Position numbers and translations under genes: made by a program | Part shown: positions 1 through 6,123 of the stretch, one piece after another | Position numbering within the stretch: position 1 is the stretch's first letter | How the letters are laid out: each line of letters begins with the position of its first letter | DNA from: Alphaproteobacteria bacterium | GTDB taxonomy: Bacteria > Pseudomonadota > Alphaproteobacteria > Rhodobacterales > Rhodobacteraceae | Direction of reading: 5' to 3' | DNA length: 13,617 nucleotides | NCBI GenBank assembly: GCA_003694465.1 | Contig: RFKM01000370.1 | Span: 1-13,617, forward strand | The notes under the pieces: model-generated | The model's database searches: none | Seen by the model: the letters and a program-made list of their open reading frames with translations, nothing else | What the model was told of the DNA's origin: nothing

Positions 1-51
1 GCCGGTTTACGGCATGGATCGGGTCGGGGGTGCTGCCCTGTGGACCGGAAC

Positions 52-58
52 GAGGAGG
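52..58 (+). promoter_or_regulatory. Ribosome binding site deciding the thiolase start
   Basis: GAGGAGG sits five bases before ATG 64. It argues for the ATG over the in-frame GTG at 40. The frame is open to the left window edge, so the site is what fixes the start. Confidence 0.8.
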
Positions 59-63
59 ATGCC

Positions 64-1224
64 ATGGATGCGAAGATCGTCGGCTGGGGGCACACCGCCT
101 TTGGCGTGCACAAGGACAAGACGCTCGAGGCGCTGATTCAGGAAGCGGCGGCCGAGGCGATCGAAATGGCGGGGTTGGAGCCCGCCGATATCGACGCCAT
201 CTGGCTGGGCCATTTCAACAATCGCATGGTGGCCGATGCCTTTGCCTCGTCGCTGGTGCTCGGGCTGGACGATGGGCTGCGCTTCAAGCCGGCAACGCGG
301 GTCGAGAACGCCTGCGCCTCGGGCTCGGCGGCGGTCTTTGCCGCCCGCGATGCGATCCGGTCCGGCGCGGCCCGGCGGGTGCTGGTGATCGGGGCCGAGA
401 AGATGACCGAACTCGACACGCCCGGCGTCACCGAGGCGCTGGCCGGTGCCTCCTATTCGGGCGACGAGGCGGGGATGAGCTTTCCGCAGATCTTCGCGCG
501 CATCGCCTCGGGCTATTTCCAGGCCTTCGGCGACCAGTCAGAGGCGCTGGCACGCATCGCGGTGAAGAACCACCGCAACGCGCTGGCCAACCCGCTGGCG
601 CAGATGCGCCGCGAGGTGACGTTCGATTTCTGCAATACCGTCAGCGAAAAGAACCCGATGATCGCCCCGCCGCTCCGGCTTACCGATTGCTCGCTGATCA
701 CTGACGGCGCGGCGGCGCTGGTGATGGTGGCCGAAGACATGGCCGGCGATTTTGCCCATGCCGTGGGCTTTCGCGGCGCCGCGCAGGCCAACGACTTCCT
801 GCCGATGTCACGGCGCGACATGACCGAACTGACGGGCGCGCGGGTGGCGATCGGGCGCGCCTATGACGAGGCGGGCGTCACCGTGAACGACATCGACACG
901 GCCGAGGTGCATGACTGTTTCACCATCGCAGAGTTGATGATCTACGAGGCGATGGGGCTGGCGCCGAAGGGGCGCGGGGCCGAGGTCGTCGCCGAAGGCA
1001 TCGCCGAGCGCGGCGGGCGCCTGCCGGTCAACCTCTCGGGCGGGCTCAAGGCCAAGGGGCACCCGGTCGGGGCGACGGGGGTTTCGATGCATGTGCTCGC
1101 CGCCCGGCAAGTGACGGGAACCGCCGGCGAGATGCAGCGCCCCGGCGCGGAACTGGCGCTGGTCTTCAACATGGGCGGCTCGGGCGTGGCCAATTACTGC
1201 TCGATCCTCGCGGCGGAAAGATGA
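64..1224 (+). CDS. SCP2-type thiolase (acetyl-CoA acetyltransferase family)
   Basis: Thiolase-superfamily enzyme of 386 residues that probably cleaves a 3-oxoacyl-CoA (or condenses acyl-CoAs) in the cytoplasm. The nucleophilic cysteine is C84 in ENACASGS. The HDCF motif is at 283-286, and GGLKAKGHPVGATG at 326-339 supplies the active-site histidine H333. The C-terminus reads NMGGSGVANY, without the second cysteine of classical biosynthetic or degradative thiolases. In the SCP2-like branch the HDCF cysteine takes that role, so this is an SCP2-type thiolase rather than a PhaA/FadA type. I chose ATG 64 because a strong GAGGAGG lies at 52-58. The GTG at 40 in the same frame would add eight residues absent from the family and lacks such a site. 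The stop overlaps the next start (ATGA), so the gene is probably co-transcribed and translationally coupled to the CoA ligase. The substrate is unknown; acetoacetyl-CoA and longer or branched 3-oxoacyl-CoAs are all possible. Confidence 0.9.
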   Translation: MDAKIVGWGHTAFGVHKDKTLEALIQEAAAEAIEMAGLEPADIDAIWLGHFNNRMVADAFASSLVLGLDDGLRFKPATRVENACASGSAAVFAARDAIRSGAARRVLVIGAEKMTELDTPGVTEALAGASYSGDEAGMSFPQIFARIASGYFQAFGDQSEALARIAVKNHRNALANPLAQMRREVTFDFCNTVSEKNPMIAPPLRLTDCSLITDGAAALVMVAEDMAGDFAHAVGFRGAAQANDFLPMSRRDMTELTGARVAIGRAYDEAGVTVNDIDTAEVHDCFTIAELMIYEAMGLAPKGRGAEVVAEGIAERGGRLPVNLSGGLKAKGHPVGATGVSMHVLAARQVTGTAGEMQRPGAELALVFNMGGSGVANYCSILAAER

Positions 1225-2759
1225 ACCCGGCGCTGTGGCTCACGCGGGCGGCCCGGCGCTGGCCCGAGCGCCCGGCGCTTTTCTCGGGCACGCGGCTGCG
1301 GGCGAGCTATGAAGGGTTTGCCCGCTCGGCGGCGGGCATCGGGGCGGCGCTGGGCGCGCGCGGGATCGGCCCCGGCGACCGGGTGGCGCTCTTCATGGCC
1401 AACCGCACCGAGTATCTCGAGGCGCTCTACGGGGTCTGGCACGCCGGCGCCGTGGCCGTTCCGATCAATGCCAAGCTGCACCCGAAAGAAGCGGCCTGGA
1501 TCATCGGCAACGCCGGCGCCGCATTGGTTTTCAGCGATGAAAGGCTGGGCGCGCAGCTCGCCGAGGCGCTGCCCGATGCGGCGGCGCCGATCGTCTCGAC
1601 CGAGGGCGGTGACTTTGCCGCCATGCGCCGCGCCGAACCGATGCCACGGCCAGTGGAGATGGGCCCCGATGCGCCGCTGTGGCTGTTCTACACCTCCGGC
1701 ACCACGGGGCGGCCGAAGGGCGTGATGCTGACGGCGGAAAATATCGCCAGCATGACGTTCTGCTATTTCGTCGATGTCGACGAGGTGCGCGCGGAAGATG
1801 CCGCGCTCTATGCCGCGCCAATGAGCCACGGGGCCGGGCTTTACAACTTCATGCACATCCTGCGCGGCGCACGCCATGTGGTGCCCGAGAGCGGCGGTTT
1901 CGAGGCGGGCGAAATCCTCGAACTCGGCAAGGCGCTTGGCAGCGTGTCGATGTTTGCCGCCCCGACCATGGTGCGCCGGCTGGTCGATGCCGCGAGGGCG
2001 CGCGGGGAGGCCGGCGAGGGGCTGCGCACCATCGTCTATGCCGGCGGCCCGATGTATGAGGCCGACATTCTGGAGGCGGTCGAGGTCATGGGCCCGCGCT
2101 TCGTGCAGATCTACGGGCAGGGCGAATGCCCGATGGGCATCACCGCGCTGCCCCGCGCCGACGTGGCCGACCGCACCCACCCGCACTGGCGCGCGCGGCT
2201 CAATTCGGTCGGCACGGCGCAAAGCGCTGTCGAGGTGCGCATCGTCGATGCGGAAGGCCGCGAATTGCCCCCCGGCGAGATCGGCGAGATCGTGGTGCGC
2301 GGGGCAACGGTCATGGCCGGCTACTGGCATAACCCCGAGGCGACGGCGAAAACCCTGCGCGGCGGCTGGCTCTGGACCGGCGACATGGGGCGGATGGACG
2401 AAGATGGCTATGTCACCTTGCAGGACCGCTCGAAGGACGTGATCATTTCCGGCGGGTCGAACATCTATCCGCGCGAGGTCGAGGAAGTCCTGCTCACTCA
2501 CCCCGCCGTGCGCGAGGTGGCGGTGGTCGGCAAGCCCGACCCGGAGTGGGGCGAGGTGGTGGTGGCCTTCGTCGCCCCGCGCCCGGGCGAGGCGGTCTCG
2601 CCCGACGAACTCGACGCGCTCTGCCTCGAGCGTATCGCGCGGTTCAAGCGGCCGAAGGCCTATGTCTTCGTCGACGATCTGCCGAAAAACGCTTACGGAA
2701 AGGTGCTGAAGAAAGACCTTCGCGCCCGGCTGGACATGGAAAAGGAGACGGAAAAATGA
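1221..2759 (+). CDS. AMP-dependent acyl-CoA synthetase (class I adenylate-forming)
   Basis: Full-length 512-residue acyl-CoA synthetase/ligase. It activates a carboxylic acid to an acyl-AMP and then to the CoA thioester. Visible core motifs are the P-loop YTSGTTGRPKG at 157-167, the A5-type YGQGECP at 298-304, TGD at 386-388, the hinge RSKDVIISGGSNIYP at 403-417, and the C-terminal catalytic lysine K494 in PKNAYGK. The start overlaps the thiolase stop by four bases (ATGA), and the end overlaps the following dehydrogenase start in the same way, so the three form one translationally coupled unit. At 512 residues it is much shorter than typical acetoacetyl-CoA synthetases (about 650). It resembles the medium/long-chain or aromatic-acid ligase group, but specificity cannot be assigned. 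An acid feeding the neighbouring thiolase is the best contextual guess. Confidence 0.9.
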   Translation: MNPALWLTRAARRWPERPALFSGTRLRASYEGFARSAAGIGAALGARGIGPGDRVALFMANRTEYLEALYGVWHAGAVAVPINAKLHPKEAAWIIGNAGAALVFSDERLGAQLAEALPDAAAPIVSTEGGDFAAMRRAEPMPRPVEMGPDAPLWLFYTSGTTGRPKGVMLTAENIASMTFCYFVDVDEVRAEDAALYAAPMSHGAGLYNFMHILRGARHVVPESGGFEAGEILELGKALGSVSMFAAPTMVRRLVDAARARGEAGEGLRTIVYAGGPMYEADILEAVEVMGPRFVQIYGQGECPMGITALPRADVADRTHPHWRARLNSVGTAQSAVEVRIVDAEGRELPPGEIGEIVVRGATVMAGYWHNPEATAKTLRGGWLWTGDMGRMDEDGYVTLQDRSKDVIISGGSNIYPREVEEVLLTHPAVREVAVVGKPDPEWGEVVVAFVAPRPGEAVSPDELDALCLERIARFKRPKAYVFVDDLPKNAYGKVLKKDLRARLDMEKETEK

Positions 2760-3559
2760 CCAATCTTTCGGGCAGGACGGCGCTGGTGACCGGTTCCGTG
2801 CAGGGGATCGGGCTGGCGGTGGCCAAGGCGCTGGCCGGAGCCGGCGCGCGCATTGCCCTCCATGGCCTGCCGGGCGAGGCGCAAGCGCCGGCGGCGCTCG
2901 AGGCGGTTCGGGCCGCCGGGGCGCCCGAGGCGCGCTTTTTCGGCGCCGATCTCACCGACCCGGAGGCGATCGCCGCGATGATGGCCGAAGCCGAAGGCTG
3001 GGGCGGTGTGGATATCCTCATCAACAACGCCGGCATCCAGATCACCGTGAGCCTTGAAGACGCCGACCGCGCAACATGGGATGCGATCATCGCCGTCAAC
3101 CTGTCGGCAGCCTTTCACACCATGCATGCGGCGCTGCCGGCGATGGCCCGGCGCGGCTATGGCCGGGTGGTGAATATCGCCAGCGTTCACGGGCTGGTGG
3201 CCTCGGTCAACAAGGCGCCCTACGTGGCGGCGAAGCACGGTCTTGTCGGGCTCTCGAAGGTGGCGGCGCTGGAATATGCCGCCCAGGGCTCGCGCGAAAG
3301 CGGCGGCATCACCGTCAACTGCATCGCGCCGGGCTGGACCGAAACGAAGCTGATCGAGCCGCAGATCGAGGCCCGCGCGGCGCTTCATGGCGGCGACCGG
3401 GAAAAGGGCATTGCCGATCTGCTGGCGGAGAAACAGCCCTCGCTGCGCACCTCCGATCCGTCGGAGATTGGCGCCCTGGCGCTCTGGCTGTGCGACCCGG
3501 TGGCCCATAACGTCACCGGCACGACGATCCCTGTCGACGGCGGCTGGACGGCGCAATAG
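2756..3559 (+). CDS. bdhA: (R)-3-hydroxybutyrate dehydrogenase, SDR family
   Basis: Classical short-chain dehydrogenase of 267 residues, called as D-beta-hydroxybutyrate dehydrogenase (3-hydroxybutyrate + NAD+ to acetoacetate + NADH). The Rossmann motif TGSVQGIG is at 12-19 and NNAG at 90-93. The catalytic set is S143, Y156, K160. The carboxylate-binding residues known from bacterial 3HB dehydrogenases (in Pseudomonas fragi, from memory: Q94, H144, K152, Q196) are matched by Q95, H145, K153 and Q203. The EKQPS segment near 225-229 and the C-terminal VDGGWTAQ also fit. Q203 is displaced by six further residues relative to the other three, which locates an insertion (SRESGG, about 179-184) between helix F and the next strand. 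ATG 2756 has AAGGAG at 2742-2747 and overlaps the upstream stop as ATGA. Its role could be breakdown of polyhydroxybutyrate-derived 3HB, or handling of acetoacetate from leucine. Confidence 0.87.
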   Translation: MTNLSGRTALVTGSVQGIGLAVAKALAGAGARIALHGLPGEAQAPAALEAVRAAGAPEARFFGADLTDPEAIAAMMAEAEGWGGVDILINNAGIQITVSLEDADRATWDAIIAVNLSAAFHTMHAALPAMARRGYGRVVNIASVHGLVASVNKAPYVAAKHGLVGLSKVAALEYAAQGSRESGGITVNCIAPGWTETKLIEPQIEARAALHGGDREKGIADLLAEKQPSLRTSDPSEIGALALWLCDPVAHNVTGTTIPVDGGWTAQ

Positions 3560-3586
3560 CCTTCGGCGCCCGGCCCGATCAACCAC

Positions 3587-3591
3587 GGAGG
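3587..3591 (+). promoter_or_regulatory. Ribosome binding site deciding the GTG start of the CDF gene
   Basis: GGAGG five bases before GTG 3597. No ATG in this frame lies between the upstream stop codon and the first membrane segment at a useful distance, so the site supports a GTG start. Confidence 0.7.
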
Positions 3592-3596
3592 CGCAA

Positions 3597-4493
3597 GTGC
3601 CCCACGATCACGCCCACGAGGCCCCGACCAGCACCTCGCGCCTCATGCTGGTGCTGGCGCTCAACCTTGCCATTACCCTTGCCGAGATTGTCGGCGGCCT
3701 GATCTCTGGTTCGCTGGCGCTGATCTCCGACGGGCTGCACAATGCCTCGGACGGGGTTGCCATCGTCATCGCGTGGATCGCCATGAAGCTTCAGGCCGCC
3801 CCGCGCACCGACCGGCACACCTTCGGCCTCGGGCGCGCGCAGCTCATCGCCGCGGTCATCAATGCCGGCACGCTGGTGGCTGTCTCGATCTGGCTGTTCT
3901 TCGAGGCAGGGCAAAGGCTCCTGTCGCCCGAACCGGTTTCGGGCGGCGTCATGATTGCCGTCGCGGCGATCGGCCTTGTGGCCAATACGCTGGGCACCTT
4001 TCTCCTGCGCGAGGGCTCCGAGAACAACCTCAATCTGCGCGCGGCCTACCTGCACCTTCTGTCCGACGCGGTGTCGAGCCTTGCGGTGATTGTCGGGGCG
4101 GTGGCCATCGTCTTGTGGAACGTCACCTGGGTCGATCCTGTTCTGACCTTTGCCATCGGCGCCTGGGTGCTGTGGGAATCGCTCAGGATTCTCTGGCGCG
4201 CGGTTGACCAGATCCTGCTCGCCGCGCCCGAGGGGCTGGCGCTGGCCGATGTGCGCGCGGCGATTCTCGGCACCGAAGGGGTGGTCGCCGTGCATCATAC
4301 CCACCTGTGGCAGGCCACAGAGGGCGACATTCACTTCGAGGCCCACATCGTGGTGCCCGACCAGATGCTCACCGATATCGACGTGCTGCGCGCCCGGATT
4401 GCCGAGGCCCTGCACGAGAAATTCGAAATCACCCATCCGACGTTGCAATTCGAGGCGGAAAGCACCGACTGCACCACGGCCAACCTGACATGA
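3597..4493 (+). CDS. Cation diffusion facilitator (CDF) Zn/Cd-type efflux transporter
   Basis: Inner-membrane proton/metal antiporter of 298 residues, of the CzcD/ZitB/YiiP family. The N-terminus is short and His-rich (MPHDHAHE), as in many zinc CDFs. About six hydrophobic segments follow over roughly 15-205, then a cytoplasmic ferredoxin-like domain (about 209-290) containing HHTHLW at 233-238. The transport-site residues are H48 and D52 in helix 2 and H153 and D157 in helix 5. This HxxxD/HxxxD pair is typical of zinc/cadmium carriers, so export of Zn2+ (and perhaps Cd2+ or Co2+) is expected. I chose the GTG start at 3597 because GGAGG lies at 3587-3591 and the protein then begins at the expected His-rich tail. 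The frame is open further upstream but only over the preceding dehydrogenase. It starts 37 bases after that gene with no terminator between, so read-through from the catabolic genes is possible. Confidence 0.9.
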   Translation: MPHDHAHEAPTSTSRLMLVLALNLAITLAEIVGGLISGSLALISDGLHNASDGVAIVIAWIAMKLQAAPRTDRHTFGLGRAQLIAAVINAGTLVAVSIWLFFEAGQRLLSPEPVSGGVMIAVAAIGLVANTLGTFLLREGSENNLNLRAAYLHLLSDAVSSLAVIVGAVAIVLWNVTWVDPVLTFAIGAWVLWESLRILWRAVDQILLAAPEGLALADVRAAILGTEGVVAVHHTHLWQATEGDIHFEAHIVVPDQMLTDIDVLRARIAEALHEKFEITHPTLQFEAESTDCTTANLT

Positions 4494-4514
4494 AACAGGC
4501 AAGGAGAACCCCCG

Positions 4515-5231
4515 ATGACCGTTTCTTCCCCGGCTCCGAAGCAATCGCCCGAAAAGCATTTCATTTCCCGTGTTGGCTGGCTGCGGGCCGCGGTGCTGGG
4601 CGCCAATGATGGCATCGTGTCCACCGCGAGCCTGATCGCCGGGGTCGCCAGCGCGGGGCTTTCCGCCGGCGAGGTCCTTACCGCCGGTGTCGCCGGGCTG
4701 GTCGCGGGCGCGCTCTCGATGGCCGCGGGCGAATATGTCGCGGTGTCATCTCAGGCGGATACCGAATCGTCGGATCTCGACCGTGAGCGCACCGAGTTGG
4801 CCACCATGCCCGAGGCCGAACATGAAGAACTGGCAGGCATCTATCGGGACCGGGGGCTTTCTCCCGAACTGGCGGATCAGGTCGCCACGGAACTGATGGC
4901 CGGCGATGCGCTCAGAGCCCACGCCCGCGACGAACTTGGCCTTTCCGATGTCGCCTCGGCGCGCCCGCTGCAGGCGGCCCTGTCTTCGGCGGCATCATTC
5001 ACGGCGGGGGCGGCCTTGCCGCTCGGGGCGGTGCTGGTCTCTCCCGACGGCAGGATCGCGATGGTCACGACCCTGGCCTCGGTAATCGCCCTCGGGCTGC
5101 TTGGCGCGCTCTCGGCCAGAACCGGCGGCGCCCCCGTGCTCAGGGCGGTGACGCGCGTGGTGTTCTGGGGCGGCTTCGCCATGCTCGCCACCGCCGCAAT
5201 CGGCTCGCTCTTCAACGTTCCCGTAAACTGA
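4515..5231 (+). CDS. VIT1/CCC1-family iron/manganese transporter
   Basis: Integral membrane protein of 238 residues in the VIT1/CCC1 family, which carries Fe2+/Mn2+ out of the cytoplasm (into vacuoles in plants and yeast; bacterial members act at the inner membrane). The signature LGANDGIVSTASL at 28-40 is in helix 1, with D32 as a likely transport-path acid. Helix 2 ends in SMAAGEYVAVSSQ at 68-80 with M69. A soluble, Glu/Asp-rich segment at about 81-150 matches the helical metal-binding domain between helices 2 and 3. Three more hydrophobic segments span about 155-175, 182-200 and 212-234, giving the family's five-helix layout. AAGGAG at 4501-4506 precedes ATG 4515. It follows the CDF gene by 21 bases and is very likely co-transcribed, so metal detoxification or homeostasis is the probable theme. 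The metal cannot be fixed from sequence alone. Confidence 0.88.
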   Translation: MTVSSPAPKQSPEKHFISRVGWLRAAVLGANDGIVSTASLIAGVASAGLSAGEVLTAGVAGLVAGALSMAAGEYVAVSSQADTESSDLDRERTELATMPEAEHEELAGIYRDRGLSPELADQVATELMAGDALRAHARDELGLSDVASARPLQAALSSAASFTAGAALPLGAVLVSPDGRIAMVTTLASVIALGLLGALSARTGGAPVLRAVTRVVFWGGFAMLATAAIGSLFNVPVN

Positions 5232-5262
5232 ACACGACCGCAGCGACGGACAGGAACGACAC

Positions 5263-5499
5263 ATGATAGAGATCACCGTTAACGGCTCCGGCTGCGCGAA
5301 CTGCGAAAAGACCGCGCAGATCATGAAGGCCGCGGCCGAGAAGCTCGGCATCGAGGCCAATGTCACCAAGGAAATGGGTTATTCGAAAATTGCCATGGCC
5401 GGCGTCGTGCGCACCCCCGCCGTCGCTATCGATGGCAAGTTCGTCCATTCCGGCGGCGTGCCGGACCAGGCAAAAGCCGAAACCTGGCTCGCCGGGTAA
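5263..5499 (+). CDS. Small thioredoxin-fold redox-active disulfide protein
   Basis: A 78-residue cytoplasmic protein without signal peptide, of the 'redox-active disulfide protein 2' type (small archaeal/bacterial thioredoxin-like proteins). It has a CxxC pair, C11-A-N-C14, after the first beta strand, and the conserved cis-proline P52 in VRTPAVAIDG. Length and these two features fit the minimal glutaredoxin-like fold of the family. It probably undergoes dithiol/disulfide exchange, but the partner is unknown. A heavy-metal-associated (HMA) domain was considered, since those also open with a CxxC loop, but the TPAVAIDG segment is characteristic of thioredoxin folds. AGGA at 5252-5255 is a modest ribosome site. 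It lies 31 bases behind the VIT1-type gene on the same strand and closes the metal-transport trio, so a metal-thiol or redox support role is plausible but unproven. Confidence 0.82.
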   Translation: MIEITVNGSGCANCEKTAQIMKAAAEKLGIEANVTKEMGYSKIAMAGVVRTPAVAIDGKFVHSGGVPDQAKAETWLAG

Positions 5500-5532
5500 G
5501 GTGCGTGCGGACAACCGGTTGCCGTGCGCATG

Positions 5533-5562
5533 AAAAAACCGGGCGCCCGCGAGGGCGCCCGG
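5533..5562 (-). terminator. Intrinsic terminator of the cold-shock gene
   Basis: Perfect 10-bp stem CCGGGCGCCC / GGGCGCCCGG (5539-5548 and 5553-5562) with the four-base loop GCGA. On the minus strand it is followed by six T (A run at 5533-5538), so it terminates leftward transcription of the csp gene 25 bases past its stop. On the plus strand no T run follows the hairpin, so it should be a poor terminator for the rightward metal-transport genes. Confidence 0.88.
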
Positions 5563-5587
5563 CTTCAACCGTTCCGATCGGGTGGGA

Positions 5588-5794
5588 TCAGACGAGGGCG
5601 AGGTTGGTCGCGCTCTCGCGGCCGTCGCGGCCCGATTCGATGTCGTAGGTCACCTTCTGCGCATCGGCGAGGCCGGTCAGACCGGCGCGTTCGACGGCCG
5701 AGATGTGAACGAAAACGTCACGCCCGCCCGTTTCGGGCTCGATGAAGCCGAAGCCTTTGGTAGAATTGAACCATTTCACGGTGCCTTTGGCCAT
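5588..5794 (-). CDS. cspA: CspA-family cold-shock protein
   Basis: A 68-residue single cold-shock domain (OB-fold) protein that binds single-stranded RNA/DNA and acts as an RNA chaperone. The N-terminus MAKGTVKWFN is canonical. RNP1 is the KGFGFIEP segment at 13-20 and RNP2 is DVFVHIS at 26-32. Length is typical. The start ATG (5794-5792) has AGGAG at 5807-5803, eight bases upstream. The gene is transcribed leftward, convergent with the metal-transport genes and divergent from the liu operon. It has a strong terminator downstream and a long AT-rich upstream region that could hold a structured leader. Whether this copy is cold-induced cannot be told from sequence; many alphaproteobacterial csp genes are constitutive or stationary-phase expressed. 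Confidence 0.95.
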   Translation of the reverse strand: MAKGTVKWFNSTKGFGFIEPETGGRDVFVHISAVERAGLTGLADAQKVTYDIESGRDGRESATNLALV

Positions 5795-5916
5795 GTCCGT
5801 GTCTCCTGTATATGTTGCTGCCCGCGGAATGCGACAGCCCGGCCTGTCAGTTCGAAGCGATCAACTGAAGCCGGTATACGGAGCAGTGGTTCGAGTAGAA
5901 GTAACGTAGCCCGCCC

Positions 5917-5945
5917 TCTCTACTTGGCCGATTTGAAAAGCGCAA
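5917..5945 (-). promoter_or_regulatory. Possible csp promoter
   Basis: On the minus strand, TTGCGC (5945-5940) is followed after 17 bases by TAGAGA (5922-5917). The spacing is ideal but the -10 match is weak (three of six consensus positions). Use of this promoter would give a leader of roughly 115 bases before the csp start, comparable to the long leaders of some cold-shock genes. Confidence 0.3.
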
Positions 5946-5956
5946 GGAAAAATTCC

Positions 5957-5979
5957 GAAAAATCAAAAATTTATTTTTC
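5957..5979. repeat. AT-rich inverted repeat between the divergent genes
   Basis: GAAAAAT (5957-5963) and ATTTTTC (5973-5979) are perfect 7-base inverted arms around CAAAAATTT. It lies just upstream of the proposed csp -35 element. It could be an UP-like element, a binding site for a nucleoid protein, or chance in AT-rich DNA. Confidence 0.4.
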
Positions 5980-6024
5980 TTCGCCTTTGGCGGGCGGCGC
6001 GACCCGTGGGTGGCCGGTCGCAAG

Positions 6025-6053
6025 TTGTGGCAAAAATGATCAACATTTTCGAT
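6025..6053 (+). promoter_or_regulatory. Possible liu operon promoter
   Basis: TTGTGG (6025-6030), then 17 bases, then TTCGAT (6048-6053). The -35 half shares the TTG core and the -10 half is weak. Its position fits a 5' leader of about 65 bases before ATG 6124, and a dyad lies exactly between the two boxes, as expected of a regulated promoter. Confidence 0.3.
6033..6049. promoter_or_regulatory. Candidate operator dyad upstream of the liu operon
   Basis: AAAATG (6033-6038) and CATTTT (6044-6049) are perfect inverted half-sites with a five-base centre (ATCAA). The 17-base length, AT-rich arms and location in the promoter region fit a dimeric regulator site. Liu operons in proteobacteria are commonly controlled by LiuR (MerR family) or LiuQ (TetR family). 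I do not recognise this dyad as a published site for either, and no regulator gene is inside the window. Confidence 0.45.
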
Positions 6054-6123
6054 TGCCCCTGTCATTGTTTGCGATGGTCGAACTGGCAAAATCCGAGGCC
6101 GACCTGATCCAGCGGAGAAGCCG

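Larger units (their letters stand above)
5795..6123. promoter_or_regulatory. Divergent intergenic region between csp and the liu operon
   Basis: A 329-base gap with no credible gene, clearly more AT-rich than the surroundings (especially 5931-5985 and 6022-6075). It must carry the leftward csp promoter and leader and the rightward liu promoter. Visible structure includes small inverted repeats at 5833-5848 and 5847-5868 next to csp, an AT-rich inverted repeat at 5957-5979 in the middle, and AAAATG-N5-CATTTT at 6033-6049 on the liu side. An open frame crossing the region on the + strand lies antisense to csp and resembles no family. Confidence 0.75.

Noticed and set aside
1..63. A possible gene end at the left edge
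   Set aside because: None of the three forward frames has a stop in these bases and I recognise no protein in them, so an upstream gene end cannot be supported.
30..704. A 224-codon + strand open frame overlapping the thiolase
   Set aside because: It is an Arg/Gly-rich frame shadow of the thiolase gene with no motif.
2546..2755. Extension of the 3HB dehydrogenase upstream into the ligase gene
   Set aside because: It is the ligase read in a different frame. The Rossmann strand begins directly after ATG 2756, which has its own ribosome site.
3387..3596. Extension of the CDF transporter upstream into the dehydrogenase gene
   Set aside because: Those codons are the dehydrogenase in another frame, and the His-rich start at GTG 3597 fits the family.
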